Positions 1-10,139 of a DNA stretch of 64,000 nucleotides are shown piece after piece. The position numbers were made by a program, and so were the translations under genes. The stretch's first letter is position 1. Every line of letters starts with the position of its first letter. The notes below the pieces were generated by a model. That model was given only the letters and a program-made list of their open reading frames with translations. It was not told where the DNA came from and ran no database searches. The stretch is from Prorocentrum cordatum (lineage: Eukaryota; Sar; Dinophyceae; Prorocentrales; Prorocentraceae). Location: the NCBI GenBank assembly GCA_963575745.1, contig CAUYUJ010016906.1, positions 37,501 to 101,500 on the forward strand, written 5' to 3'.

Positions 1-75
1 GCGCTGAGCCCCAGTAGATTTGGCAATGTGGGGTCCAGGCCCCCGAAAAACTCCTCCTGAGTGAGGATTGAGGCC

Positions 76-165
76 CAGAGTCAAGCCGCACAGTAAGGAT
101 GAGGGGTTTCCAAGGTTGCAATTGCATCCTTCCCCTTCCGCGCAATCCCTCGGCACGGTGGCTGA
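76..165 (+). mobile_element. TIR-3 element, left-half fragment
   Basis: This stretch (CAGAGTCAAGCCGCACAGTAAGGAT, read as two pieces: CAGAGTCAAGCCGCACAG then TAAGGAT) resembles the left half of the 176-bp elements at 43300 and 47940, including the shared GCATCCTTCCCCTTC core. The right half is not visible here, so it is a truncated or diverged copy. Confidence 0.5.
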
Positions 166-690
166 TTCTTCAGATTCGCATTATAATGGTTATCATTCTG
201 CAGTATTTTAAAGATTGCTTGTTTACTGATGTTGTTGTGGCTATTGGTTCTAATAGTGGTAATTTAGAATGTGGTCGTATTATGTGCATGTTACTTACTA
301 GTAGTGCTGTGCATACTTAGTACTACTGTTAACTAGTAGTAGGAGTGGTAGGAGTGGTCGCAGTGGTATTAGCATTGTTTCCTTTACGTGTACAGTCGTA
401 GGACAATCAATATCAATAGTGCGAGTGCTATTCGTAGTGTTGCTATTGTTATTACTATTTGTAGTCTTCAGCGCCCACTGGCCACCACTCGGCCGCGCCT
501 CCTGCCTCGGGCCACGCCACACTTCCCAGGCCTCCTCTTCGTTCGCGCCAGAGGGTTGTGGATCGGGACTCCTCGGCGGTTACTGGCCCTGCTTGCGGTT
601 CCCAGTGGGGGGGTTCGGCCTCGAGAGGATGCCAAGAGCTTCCAAGCGACCTCTGGGCGACGTCGGTCGTCGTCGGTGGATCGGTCGGTC
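166..690. other. No gene seen; mixed low-complexity DNA
   Basis: Bases 190-460 are less GC-rich and contain short TAGTAGTR/GTTATT runs. Bases 470-690 are GC-rich. Overlapping frames on both strands show no recognisable domain. Confidence 0.5.
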
Positions 691-699
691 GGTCGCTCG

Positions 700-1130
700 G
701 TTCCTCCGTCCGTCGTCCGTCCGTCGTCGTCCGTCGTCTGGCGTCCGGCGTCTGGCGTCCGTCGTCGTCGTCGTCGTCATCGTCGTTGCCGAGGTCGTCG
801 TCGTCGGCGTCGTCATCGTCATCGGTCGTCGTCGTCGTCGTTCCTGTCGTCGTCCCCATCGTCGTCGTAGCCGGCGTCGTTCCCATCGTCGTCGTCGTCG
901 TCATCGTCCCCACCGCCGTTGTGGTTGCTGTTGTAGTCGTCATCGTCGTCGACGTCGACGTCAACGCCGTCGTCGTCGTCGTCGTCGTCGTCGCTGTCGT
1001 CCCCGCGTTCGACGTCAACGCCGTCGTCGTCGTCGTCGTCGTCGTCGCTGTCGTCCCCGCGTTCGTCGTTGTCGTCGTGGGAGTTGTCGTCGGATGCGGG
1101 GTCGTCGTCTTTTGTCAGCAGCAGGAGGGA
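700..1130 (+). repeat. GTC/GTT trinucleotide microsatellite
   Basis: Long imperfect runs of GTC with GTT and GCC variants. A segment around GTCCCCGCGTTCGACGTCAA is duplicated near 1000-1065 with a period of about 54 bases. Frames read poly-Val, Ser or Arg, or Asp/Thr on the minus strand. These are shadows of the repeat. Confidence 0.9.
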
Positions 1131-1330
1131 TGAAGAGAAGGGGTGCTGAAAGGAGCGCCTCCTCCGCCAGCTCACTACTTCCCCCGTATCTCCCTCCTCT
1201 CGCCTCTGCTTCTCCCTCCTCGCCCCTCCTCGTCTTCTCTCCTTCTCCCCCTATCGGTCATCCCTCCACTTCCGACTCCCTCTTCTCATGCTCCTCCCAT
1301 TTTGTCCTCCCCCAGCCTCCCTGCAAGCAT
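1131..1330 (+). repeat. Pyrimidine-rich (CTCC) tract
   Basis: Imperfect CTC/CCT tract. It resembles the many other CT-rich tracts in the window. No gene is seen. Confidence 0.7.
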
Positions 1331-1349
1331 GCCTGCCCGAGCCCACAGT

Positions 1350-1480
1350 CGGCGGCGGCGGGGCGCTGAGGGGGAAAGTAAGGGGGGGCATGAAGGCGGC
1401 GGGGCTTCTCAGAGGCCCTCGCCTTCTGCGAAGACGCCTGCGGTTTCGGAGAAGTCAAGGGAGGAAAAACCGCCCGGACC
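1350..1480 (+). mobile_element. TIR-10 fragment
   Basis: CGGCGGCGGGGCGCTGAGG followed by GGGGGAAAGTAAG and CTTCTCAGAGG resembles the left end of the elements at 3316-3523 and 50727-50915. The right end is lost. Confidence 0.4.
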
Positions 1481-1489
1481 CTATAGTTG

Positions 1490-2050
1490 GCGTTTACTAC
1501 ACGCCCCTGGGCGTTTACTCAACAGCCCTGCTCTGCTCGATTCCTTGTCTGGGCGCGCTTGCGAAGCGCCTGCGCGTGCCGAGAGTGTGTCTTACCAGGG
1601 TGGGTTCTCTGCTCTCAAAAAAGAGGCTGCCCGGCGAGAAAACCCTTGGACGAACGCCGAGAGACCTGCGCCGCCGCCCCCGAGGCGCCCAGCCGCCCGC
1701 CGCCGAGCCGCCGAGTCGAGCCGCCCGCCGCCGACCCGCCCGCCGAGCCGAGCCGCCGCCGGGCGGCCCCTATGGGGGCCGCACCGCCGCCGCCGCCGCC
1801 GTCGCCGCCCTCGCAGAGGCCGCCGCGGAGCCGCTGCCGGTCGGGCCGCGGCCGCCGCCGCCGCGCTCGGAGGCCGCGGTCTCGGGGGTGGGCTCCCTGT
1901 GGTACGCCGCGCCCGAGATGCGCGCCCCTCGGCTCGCGCGGGGGGGGGGAGGGGGAGCCGGGGGCAACGCTGGGGGGGAGGAAGGGGGGGGGGGGCAGAG
2001 AGTGTTCAGCCACTTCCACTTTCGTGTTTTTTTGTTGCTCGAGCGCGGGT
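1490..2050. other. GC-rich DNA, no gene
   Basis: CCG/GCC-rich sequence (1660-1900) is followed by G homopolymers (1940-2000). Frames give Pro/Arg/Ala-rich shadows with no domain. Confidence 0.5.
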
Positions 2051-2150
2051 GGGGGGATAGTGGAGGCTAAGGGGGGGAACGGCAAGATGGTTTTCACTTT
2101 GGGGGGTTTCGAACACGGGGGATAGTGGAGGCTAAGGGGGAGAACGGCCG
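2050..2150 (+). repeat. Short tandem duplication, about 67-bp period
   Basis: GGGATAGTGGAGGCTAAGGG occurs near 2054 and again near 2121, each followed by GAACGGC and a GGTTTTC motif. Confidence 0.7.
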
Positions 2151-2378
2151 GGCGGTTTTCGACAACTTTCGGGAGTTTTCGACAGTGTCGGAAGCCTGGG
2201 GTGGTTTCCATCGGCGGTGTCTCGTCGAGCGCGATCCATCGCCCCGAACGACCGCCAGAGAGCCGAGATTGCTGGAGGGCACCGTTGAGTGCTCCTCCTC
2301 CTCTTCCTCCTCCTCGACTGGCGCTGGAGCTTCCACGAATAGCTCCAGTTTTGCCCCGAGATCTCCGGATCTACCCCG

Positions 2379-2470
2379 ATGCATCTGGACGTGCATCGAT
2401 TTGTGTGGATCTCCGGCGATCTCTGGGCATGTTTCGATGCATCTGGATGTGTATCGATTTGTTTGGATCT
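2379..2470 (+). repeat. Tandem duplication, 57-bp period
   Basis: GATGCATCTGGACGTGCATC at about 2379 returns as GATGCATCTGGATGTGTATC at about 2436. Each copy ends in GATTTGTGTGGATCT or its variant. Confidence 0.75.
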
Positions 2471-2608
2471 GACTGGACTTGCTCCAAGGTAGCTGACCTT
2501 ATTCCGGCGAATCGATTGGACAGGCGTCTCACCAGGGAATGAACAGACACAGACACAAGTAAGCATCGATTGCCAGGGTAATGTTGGAATATGTGGGAGA
2601 AATTCAAG

Positions 2609-2644
<36 letters not shown>

Positions 2645-3016
2645 AACAGATGGGGAATCCTGGAATATGTAATTATTTGGAGTCGTCGAGCCTTCAGGGA
2701 GGGGGTCAGGTGCGCTCCCGGGCGCCCCGCCGAAACTCGGGCGTGGCCTGCATCTCCCGGGAAGGGCTCCTCCTCGTGGTCGCCCCTCCTCATGCATCCT
2801 CATCCCTCCCGTCGTGGGCGAACGGGTCCAAGTCCCGAACGGGTTGTGCCTGGATGCGTTTTTGTTCGTGGCGTGGCGGTGGCTTCGCCCGTGAATGTAG
2901 CGATCTTCAGAGGAGATGTTCGCGTGGTGTGACGTGCGTCCTGTCTGTATAAGCACGTGCGTTGTTCGGGAGTTCCGCCTTCCTCCTCCGTCCTCCTCGT
3001 CCCCCCCTTCAGAGGA
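2471..3016. other. No gene; contains a TA microsatellite
   Basis: A run of about 15 TA dinucleotides lies at 2612-2641. The rest is mixed sequence with no recognisable coding region. Confidence 0.6.
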
Positions 3017-3116
3017 GGAATAGGTACCCGCTCTCGTCGCCACCGCTGAATTCGCCTCGAAAGTCTGGTCAGAACGCACCCCGGGAGAGGTCGAGGGAGT
3101 GGCAGTATCGGTACCT
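3017..3116 (+). mobile_element. TIR-9 element copy 1
   Basis: It shares TCGTCGCCACCGCTGAATTC, TGGTCAGAACGCACC and CAGTATCGGTACC with the copies at 49088, 50288 and 56036. Left AATAGGTACC and right GGTACCTCTT face each other as a short inverted repeat. Confidence 0.6.
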
Positions 3117-3315
3117 CTTGGTCTCCTCACTCTCATCCTCCTTCTTCCGTCCTCCTATTCATCCCTTCTCCCTCCTCCCCTCCTCCCTCCTCGTTCTTTC
3201 TTGACGCTATGCAGGCATAAGCGATGAAGCTGTTGCCCTTCTGCGACGCAGAGGGGAAACATCGGTTAATACCGACTTACACCATGGGGTAACAAATTAT
3301 TGCGAGGATGTTGAT

Positions 3316-3523
3316 CGGCGGCGAGCGAGGGGGGGAAGTGAGAAGGAAAATGCTTTTTCCGGAGGTTTGGAAGTCCCCTGGTCTTCTGAGAAGCTGCCTC
3401 AGCCTTCCCTGACGGCACGCAAAACCTCTCAGAAGGCGCGAGGGTTTCTGAGAATGTCTGAGAAGTCCCGCCGCCTTCTGAGAAGGCCTGCTTCTCATCT
3501 TTTCTTCCCCTCGTTCGCCGCCG
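3316..3523 (-). mobile_element. TIR-10 element copy, about 208 bp
   Basis: Both ends read CGGCGGCGARCGAGG inward, followed by GGGGAAG/GAGAAGG. The core shares GGCGCGAGGGTTTCT and CTTCTGAGAAGG-type palindromes with the copy at 50727-50915. The spliced-leader relic starts two bases beyond its right edge. Confidence 0.65.
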
Positions 3524-3525
3524 AG

Positions 3526-3544
3526 TTGAGCCAAAATGGCTACG
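3526..3544 (-). other. Relic dinoflagellate spliced-leader sequence
   Basis: The plus strand reads TTGAGCCAAAATGGCTACG. This is the exact complement of 19 consecutive bases of the 22-base dinoflagellate spliced leader as I know it. The flanking leader bases do not match: the 3' G is C on the minus strand, and the 5' side reads TTT before CG. No GT donor follows, so it is not a spliced-leader RNA gene. Genomic leader relics are known in dinoflagellates as marks of trans-spliced mRNA that was reverse-transcribed back into DNA. If that holds, the recycled message would have run leftwards, into TIR-10 sequence. The alternative is coincidence, because the same bases can be read as part of an open frame on the minus strand. 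A 19-base chance match in 64 kb is very unlikely. Confidence 0.75.
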
Positions 3545-3673
3545 AAACCCCTCATGGTCCTCTTCCTCGTCCTCGTGCTCCCTCATCACTCGAACTTGTC
3601 GGCGTCGTCCTCCTCTGCAGTCGGCGGGGCCTTGCATCCATATGAGCGAAGCCAAAAAAGGGGTTCGTCTTCA

Positions 3674-3765
3674 CCGACATTGGCGCGTAAGGTTCGTGCG
3701 TAAGCGCTCTCGTCTCCATTGTGGCTTGCCGCGCTGGTGGCCCGCGTAAGGTCGCTGTCCCGTTT
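3674..3765 (+). repeat. Dispersed repeat REP-13, copy 1
   Basis: CATTGGCGCGTAAG, GCGCTCTCGT and GGCCCGCGTAAG occur in the same order and spacing at 30689-30800. A weaker copy may lie at 63225-63320. A minus-strand frame across it ends in an acidic tail, but the repeat explains the sequence better than a gene does. Confidence 0.6.
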
Positions 3766-3839
3766 TGGATCGTCGCTAATATGTGTTGTTCTTGCAGGGG
3801 GCAACAAGGTTCTTCAATCGGATCGACCGCCCTACGCGG

Positions 3840-4040
3840 CGTCCTGTCCTGTCCTGTCCTCGGCGTCCTCCTGCTTTTCTCCTCCTTTCCTCCTCCTCCT
3901 CCTCCTTTCCTCCTCCTCCTTTCTTCCTCCTCCTCCTCCTCCTCCTCCTCCTCTTCTGGTTCTTCTCCTCTCCCTCCGGCTTCTCTTCCTTTTTCACTCC
4001 CCTTCTCCTTCTCCTCCTCCTCTCCCGGATTGTTCCTTCT
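3840..4040 (+). repeat. CCT/TCC microsatellite
   Basis: Imperfect CCT run preceded by TCCTGTCCTG repeats. Confidence 0.9.
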
Positions 4041-4159
4041 CTTTTACAATCAAACAATGTGAATACTGTCCTCCTCTCGCCCATGGTGGCGTCCGGGAAA
4101 TGGCCGCCCCCCCTCCGCGTATTGGTTTGTTGCATAGGATTCCCAGGAAACGGGTTTTC

Positions 4160-5235
4160 TCTTGGGTCTTGTTTCGGAATGGTGTTCTCGCTGTAGCATT
4201 GGCCTCATTTTCGGGCTACCGCTCGTTCCGAATCGTGCTCCCGCTGCTGCGTTGGCCTCATTTCCATGCTTCCTCTCGTTCCGAATCGTGCCCCCGCTGC
4301 AGCGTTGGCGTTATTAGTTCCAGCGCCATGCCACGGCATGGTGTTCAGTTCTTGCAAATAGGCCCCAAAATTTTGGAAATGCCACCCCGAAAAAAACATA
4401 CATCCGAAGTGACTGCACATTCAGTGTCGATGCCGCAGAAGCTCCCCCCCTACTTTGGAGCGTCGCCACGCCATGCTATGTCAGGCTTCGAGTCCTCATT
4501 TCCGCGCTTCCGTCCTTGGTTTTTGTTCAAAGTGCTGTTCTCGCTGAAGCGCTGGCCTCATTTTGGGGCTACCGCTCGTTCCGAATCGTGCTCCCGCTGC
4601 AGCGCTGGCCTCACTTCCGCGCTTCCGCTCGTTCCGAATCATGCTCCCGCTGCAGCGCTGGCGTCATTATTTCCAGCGCCACGCCACGGCATGGTTTTCA
4701 GTCCTTCCAAATGGCCAGCAAATCTAGAAAGTGCCCCCCCCCCTCCCCCCCGAAAAAACATTGGAAGTGACTACACATTCGGTGTCGATTCGACGATGTT
4801 TTACGCAGCAGAAGCCCCCCCCCCACTTTCGGGCGTCGCCACGCCATGCTATATCAGGCGACGCGTCATTTCCGCGCTTCCGCGCTTGGTCTATTGTTCA
4901 GAATGCTGCTTTCGCTGAAGCGTTGGCCTCATTTTCGGGCTATCGCTCGTTCCGAATCGTGCTCCCGTCGCAGCGTTGGCCTCATTTCCATGCTTTTCCG
5001 CTTGTTCCGAATCGTGCTCCCGCTGTAGCGTTGGCGTCATCATTTCCAGTGCCATGCCACGGCATGGTTTTGAGTTATTCCAACTCGGCACCAAACTCAA
5101 AAATGGCCTCCCGAAGACACCGTCGGAAGTGATTGCACATTCGGTGTCGATTATTTGATTTGTTGTGCCGCAGAAGCCCCCCCCCCTCATGCTGGGGCGT
5201 CGCCACGACATGCTATGTCATGCTACGCGTCAACC
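4160..5235 (+). repeat. Tandem array, three units of about 353-371 bp
   Basis: The marker GGCCTCATTTTNGGGCTA recurs at 4201, 4554 and 4925. Each unit then holds CGCTCGTTCCGAATCGTGCT twice (a nested sub-repeat of about 55 bp), CCATGCCACGGCATGGT, CACATTCGGTGTCGAT and CGTCGCCACGCCATGCTAT. Frames across the array are repeat shadows and are broken between units. Confidence 0.85.
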
Positions 5236-5284
5236 TTCAACACCATGTTATGCCATGTAATGCTATGCCATGCTACGATATCCG

Positions 5285-5425
5285 ATTGTGCGAATAGGGG
5301 GATGTCTGCGCCATGGTAAGGGATGGGACGGAGGAGTAGGACGTCAGATAAGACGCGAGCGCACCTAGTTTGCCCTCGTCCCCCTTCCTCCTCCCTCTTC
5401 CTCCTCCAACCTCCGTGTGAGGAGG
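5285..5425 (+). mobile_element. SINE-like repeat REP-16 with pyrimidine tail, copy 1
   Basis: GCGCCATGGTAAGGGATGGG and GCGAGCGCACCTAGTTTGCC are followed by a CTCC-rich tail. The same order, again followed by a pyrimidine-rich tail, occurs at 30045-30225 and, inverted, at 39920-40080. A body plus simple tail in three places suggests a retroposed element. No pol III boxes were confirmed. Confidence 0.5.
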
Positions 5426-6680
5426 AAGGATGCTGCAACATACCCCCCCGTCCCACGCCTCCTCCGCCAAAAGCCGCTGCAGGTACTGGCACTCTTCTTC
5501 ACTGTGCGAAGCTCCCCCCTTGCAACACGAGCTCCCAGTGAGCCCGCAATGTATGATGGATCCGCTTTTGAAAAACGGATGTACTTCAGTATCGTTTAAG
5601 GTTTAACCGATCCCCATCCCCATCCCCATCCCCATCCAGACCCCCACCATCTCATCCCCCCAGTTGGGATATACCCTTCGAAATCCTAGCGCGACGATGC
5701 TCAGTCCTCACGCGACGAGGAGCGGCCATAAAGGTCAAACGAGTGTCCAGGAGCATCCTCGCAGTGACAAGGAGAACCACCCTGCATCCGTCCAACTGCG
5801 GCTGGTGTTGTGAAAGCTTAGGGCGTGTTGTTCGAACCGTAGACGCGCTAAAAGCAATGTAGGTAACGGCGATGTAGGTTTCGGCATTGTAGGTGGGATT
5901 GGTTCGTGGCCAAACCAATTGTAGGGCATCGTGGTTCGCGCCTTCCTGCAATCCGCTGCGTCTTGTCCGCTCGATGCATTCGCACATTTGAAACGTAGGA
6001 CAGTGTGGTTCGAGATTCCCTGCAATTTGCTCTGCGCGAGCTCGGTGTCACAAGCATCAGATTCCCAGCATCGCCGTTAAGCAACATCGCTGTCAGCGCG
6101 GCCTTGGTCGAGAGCCCCCCGTTGCAAAGGAGCCGCCCTTCCTCCGTGCAGCCACTGCACCAGTTCGTACACTGGAGGCCCTGCGGCCTGCGCCGCCGAC
6201 CCTGACGGCGGGACATCCCCGAGGACCCCCGCTGCCCCCCCCCCCCACCGTTGCCGCCGGGACCCCCGTGGGGGGGCGGTAATCCGACCCGGGGCCACCC
6301 TCCCCTCGGCACTGCAGGCGGGACCCCCGTCGACGACCCCCACCCTCACGGGGGGGACCCCCCCTGTGTCTTCCCTGTCAGCCAGGGAGGGGACGTAGGG
6401 CCGTAGGGACCCGGGGGGAGGGTAAGTCTGACCTGGACACCCCCCGTACCCCCGACCCACCCACTCCGCCATGGAGGGGAAAAGGGGGGAATCGACGTAC
6501 GTACGACGTTTCTTCCTCCTTTTCGTTTCGAAATTTCTTTGGGACTGACGACGGCGACGACGACGACAGTGTCTCACACACGCCGAAGGGTCGACGGATT
6601 TGGTCATACATTGTGATGAGCACTTGATACGGTGCTGAACGTATGCTGAAGCCGATTTGCATTCCGCCCGTGTAATCGTT
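5426..6680. other. No gene seen
   Basis: Contains about four copies of CCCCAT at 5610-5636, a C-rich stretch at 6230-6480 and otherwise unremarkable sequence. Frames on both strands lack recognisable domains. Confidence 0.5.
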
Positions 6681-6689
6681 GGAGTGTGT

Positions 6690-7960
6690 GAAGCGAGTGC
6701 GCGCGGCGCCAAGGCGAGCCCCTTCTGAAAACCAGCCGCTCTCCGTCCGTGCACCTGATGGACATGCGAAGCATCAAGACCGTAGACGGCGAGGACGTCT
6801 CAAGCGAAACAGCTGGCTCGCCCTGACGACGCTCCTGGAGGTGAGACAGAGAGGAGCCAGTTGGCAACGAGAAGCCATGGAGTGCCCAACGGGTCCGGTA
6901 TCTCCACCCTTCGAGCTACAGTGGAGGCGACGCCAAGAAACACGATGCTTGCCTCCAGGGCTCCCTGGGTCTCTTGGGTTTCGATGGTTTCGAGATGGAG
7001 AGCGCGACGCTCCCACACCAAAAATCAATGGACGTCCTGGGGTTCCAGGGATAGGTTTCTTGTGGAAGGCTTCTGGTGGTCAGGCCCCTGTTGTGTCAGT
7101 AATTCGCGGCACGGCGGGGTCAAAGGGGAGTGTCCAGCGATAGCCACGCTCTGAAAAGCAAGCGCCTTCTATCCGCGGTATCGCTGCAGGTGTTTTTGAA
7201 AGCCGTTCGAAGGTATTCGGCGAGAGCCCCGTTTTGAAAAGGAGCCTTCCTCCATTCGCGCGTATGTTGCACATTGTTATGTTTGCCATGGCAGGTTCAG
7301 AGGATGTCTCAGGCGAGAGCCCGATGTTGAAACGAACCCTCCCTACAGCCGTGCACCCGCTGGGATATTGTAGGACGAGCGCGTGCACTGTCAAGGCGAG
7401 AGCCCCGTTTCAAAAACGAGTCGCCCTCCATTGGTGTATTTCCGTTCAGGCAGGTGTGCGTGGCGCTCAGGCGAGGGCCCCTTTTTGAAAACGGAGCGTC
7501 CTCCATCCGAATGGCTGTGGGACACGCTGAAAACAAGTCGCTCCCAGCCGCGTCAGTGCGGGGCTATGTTAAGACGAGTGTGCGCGGCGCTACGGCAGTT
7601 GCCCCTTTTTGACAACGGCCCGCCCCCCCAAAGTGCCGGACGATGTTGAGACGAGCGCGCGCGCGCGTGGGGGGCTAAGTTGAGGGCCCTGGTTTAAAGA
7701 CAGGCCGACCCTCGACCGTGTAAGTGTCAAAGGATGTCAAAGAGAGTTGTTGCTCGGGGCTACGTCGATGGCCCCTTTCTGGAAACGAGTCGCCCCTCGT
7801 CCGTGCACGTGTTGGCGGTTGTTGAGCCGGGCGCGCTCGGAGCTAAGTCAAGGGCCTATCTTTAAGAAAACGGCCCTACCCTCATCCGTGTAAGAGTCGA
7901 AGGTTGTCCAGGCGAGTGCGCATGGTTCCCAGGCAGAAACACATGTTTAAAAGGCACGCC
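6690..7960 (-). repeat. Degenerate satellite, about 85-bp period
   Basis: The motif GCGAGAGCCCCGTTTTGAAA and its variants recur near 7222, 7312, 7396, 7471, 7596, 7681, 7767, 7849 and 7930. Each is followed by GAGTCGCCCTCCATCCGTG-like sequence and a GGACGAGCGCG-like stretch. Read on the minus strand, the unit matches the array at 42278-42760 in the same order. The frames crossing it are repeat shadows. Confidence 0.75.
6905..7015 (+). repeat. Dispersed repeat REP-15, copy 1
   Basis: CTTGCCTCCAGGGCTCCCTG and TTGGGTTTCGATGGTTT match 45300-45425 over about 105 bp in direct orientation. It lies within or at the edge of the degenerate satellite. Confidence 0.6.
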
Positions 7961-8084
7961 GCCCACCCGTGCGTCTGTAGGACAGTGCAAGTTTCAAAGT
8001 CGCAAGCTGTGAGGAACACGCAGACGAAATTCCCCGCCCGCCCGAACGACACGTTCTGTGGTGCGACACGGGTCGGTGATTTAG

Positions 8085-8850
8085 AATGGAAAGGGATGGA
8101 AGAGGGAGGAAGAGGAGAAGCAGAAGGAGAAGGAGGAAGAAGAAGAATGAAGGATGAGGATGAGTTGAGAGCCAACAGGGAGGAGGAGGAGGAGGAGGAG
8201 GAGGAGGAGGAGGAGGGGAAGACGGGGGAGAACTCGGGAAAAGGGAGGCAGGAGAGGGAGGAGGGAGAGGAGCCGAGTGAAAAGGGAGGGGGAGCGAGGA
8301 GCAGGATGGACGGACAGGTGAGGAGCAGGAGGAGGAGGAGGAGGCAGGAGGGAGGACAGGGATAACGGAGTGGGCAGGAGGGGAGGGGGTGGGGGAACAA
8401 GGGAGGAGATGGGGAGGGAAGCAGGGGGGAGGGCGAAGGAGGGAGGGGGGCAGGGAGGGAGGCAGAGGTCGGGGCCCGCCGGAGCCGAGGAACCCGAGTC
8501 CCGAGGGCACGGGGCCCGCCGCCCCGCGGGGCGACGCGCCCCTGGGCGCCTGCGACATGTGGAGGCCGCCGTCGCCGGCCGTCGTCCACGCCGTCGTCAC
8601 CCAGCGCCAGCACCGTCGTTGCCGTCGTCGCCGTCCCCGCAAACCCCACCCGCTGCCGTCGTCGTCGCTGCCGTGGTCGTCGTCGCTGCCGTGGTCGTCG
8701 TCGCTGCCGTGGTCGTCGTCGTCGTCGTCGTCGTCGGGGAGGGGAGGAGGGAGGACGGATGGAGGAGGGAGGACAGCGAGGAGGAGGGGGAGGAGAGGGG
8801 TGAGAGTGGGGAGAGAAGAGGAGGGAGGGAAGCAGAAGGGAGGGTCACGA
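8085..8850 (+). repeat. GGA microsatellites flanking a GTC block
   Basis: GGA-rich runs at 8085-8480 and 8740-8850 surround a GC-rich stretch and GTC/GCC runs at 8565-8740, which hold three repeats of a GTCGTCGCTGCCGTG unit. Poly-Glu, Pro and Ser frames are shadows. Confidence 0.85.
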
Positions 8851-8900
8851 GGAGGAGCCCAGGCTCCTTGAGGATCCTGGTTCTTGAGTCCTGGCCTCAT

Positions 8901-9084
8901 GTCGGGCCTGTCCCCCTACAGGGGGGTCTTCGACGAAAAATATGAAATATTCAAAAAATGCCACAAAAAGGTCAAACAATACCCCAAAAATACTCCCCAG
9001 GCTATTTTTGGATTATTTTGTTATTATTGTTGGGGTATGTTTTATCTTTCGTCGAAAATCCCCCTGTAGGGGGACAGGCCCGAC
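8901..9084. mobile_element. TIR-1 element copy 1 (184 bp, best-preserved ends)
   Basis: The left end GTCGGGCCTGTCCCCCTACA and the right end TGTAGGGGGACAGGCCCGAC are perfect inverted repeats, and the match continues to about 25 bp before a single imperfect stretch and a shared TTCGACGAAA. The interior is A/T-rich (ATGAAATATTC, TTATTATTGTTGG). It is longer than the other TIR-1 copies and uses GGCCTG where they use GGCATG, so it may be a subfamily. It has no coding capacity. Confidence 0.85.
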
Positions 9085-9890
9085 TTAATCCTGGCTCGGT
9101 ATTTGTTTTTCCCGCGGCAGGGTCACATACGCGGCGCGCAGGAGACGCCACACTTGCTTGCCCCAGGTCTTCTCGGGCCCAGGGGCAATCAGAAATGGGT
9201 CAAATACGTCAAGTTGGTCCCGTGGCAGCGTCGGCTCAATCGCTCACCTCATCCCTCCTCTTCCTCCGTTTCTCCCTCCTAGGCCCTCGGAGCAGAGGCC
9301 CAGAACCATGAAACGACATTCAACACGTGTTAGAAACGGTCGGCAACCTCATCGAGAGTCCTCTTACACTTCAAACTTTAGGTAAGTCCCACGCTGCCTC
9401 CTGAGGGTGTTCGACCTTTCCTTGGATAACATCATTGCAGCGGTTTTCCTCCAGCGCTCCTCACGCATTTGGGCGCAGCCTTTGCCCTTGACGGATGTTG
9501 TTCATTATCCAGTGTTCCTGGTGCTGATCTTTGTTTTATGCAAGAGGCTTACGCCATTCCGCCGACCCCCACAAGATAGCATAGCTGGGGCGAGAAACTC
9601 TGGGAGGCACGTCGGAGTCTCCGAGAGTGTCTCTCTGCAGCCTCCTGGAGCGTCTGTCGAGGCATCTGGGCGCCTTTCGGGGGTGCGTTTTAACTCACGC
9701 CTCACATCCGCTCTGCTCCTGCCGCCTCCCGCCTCGGCCGGCGTGGGTGTCATCGCCTGCGTCCTCCTCCGCCTGAGCCTCCTCCTCCTCCTGCGGCCAG
9801 GCTGCTCCCGAGGTGGTCGCGATCCGCTCAGGTGCGGCCGGCTAGGTCATCGGGGAGACTCCTTCCAGGTCAGGTCATGCCCCTTCTGCT
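9085..9890. other. No gene seen
   Basis: Mixed sequence with no recognisable domain in any frame. It becomes CCT-rich from about 9760. Confidence 0.5.
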
Positions 9891-9894
9891 TCCT

Positions 9895-10039
9895 ACTTCC
9901 TCCTCGAGCTCCTGCCTCCTCCCTCCTCCTCCTCCTCCTCCTCCTCCTCCTCCTCCTCCTCTTTCCCCTCCCTCATCCTCATCATTTTCCTCCTTTTCCT
10001 CTTCGCATTTCTCATCATCATCCTCAGCATCAGCATCAT

Positions 10040-10090
<51 letters not shown>

Positions 10091-10096
10091 AATCAT

Positions 10097-10129
<33 letters not shown>

Positions 10130-10135
10130 TCCCCT
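9895..10135 (+). repeat. CCT then CAT microsatellite
   Basis: CCT repeats (to about 9990) pass into CAT repeats (10010-10135). Poly-His, Met, Asp and Pro frames are shadows. Confidence 0.95.
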
Positions 10136-10139
10136 TCTC

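Noticed and set aside
3586-3807. Minus-strand ORF with an acidic C-terminus next to the leader relic
   Set aside because: Part of it is the dispersed repeat REP-13, and no homologue is recognised. It may be chance.
5610-5636. CCCCAT repeats as a telomere-like tract
   Set aside because: Only about four units, interstitial, and not the telomere type expected.
10010-10135. Poly-His ORF as a metal-binding protein
   Set aside because: It is one reading of a CAT microsatellite. Other frames give poly-Ile/Ser and poly-Met/Asp.
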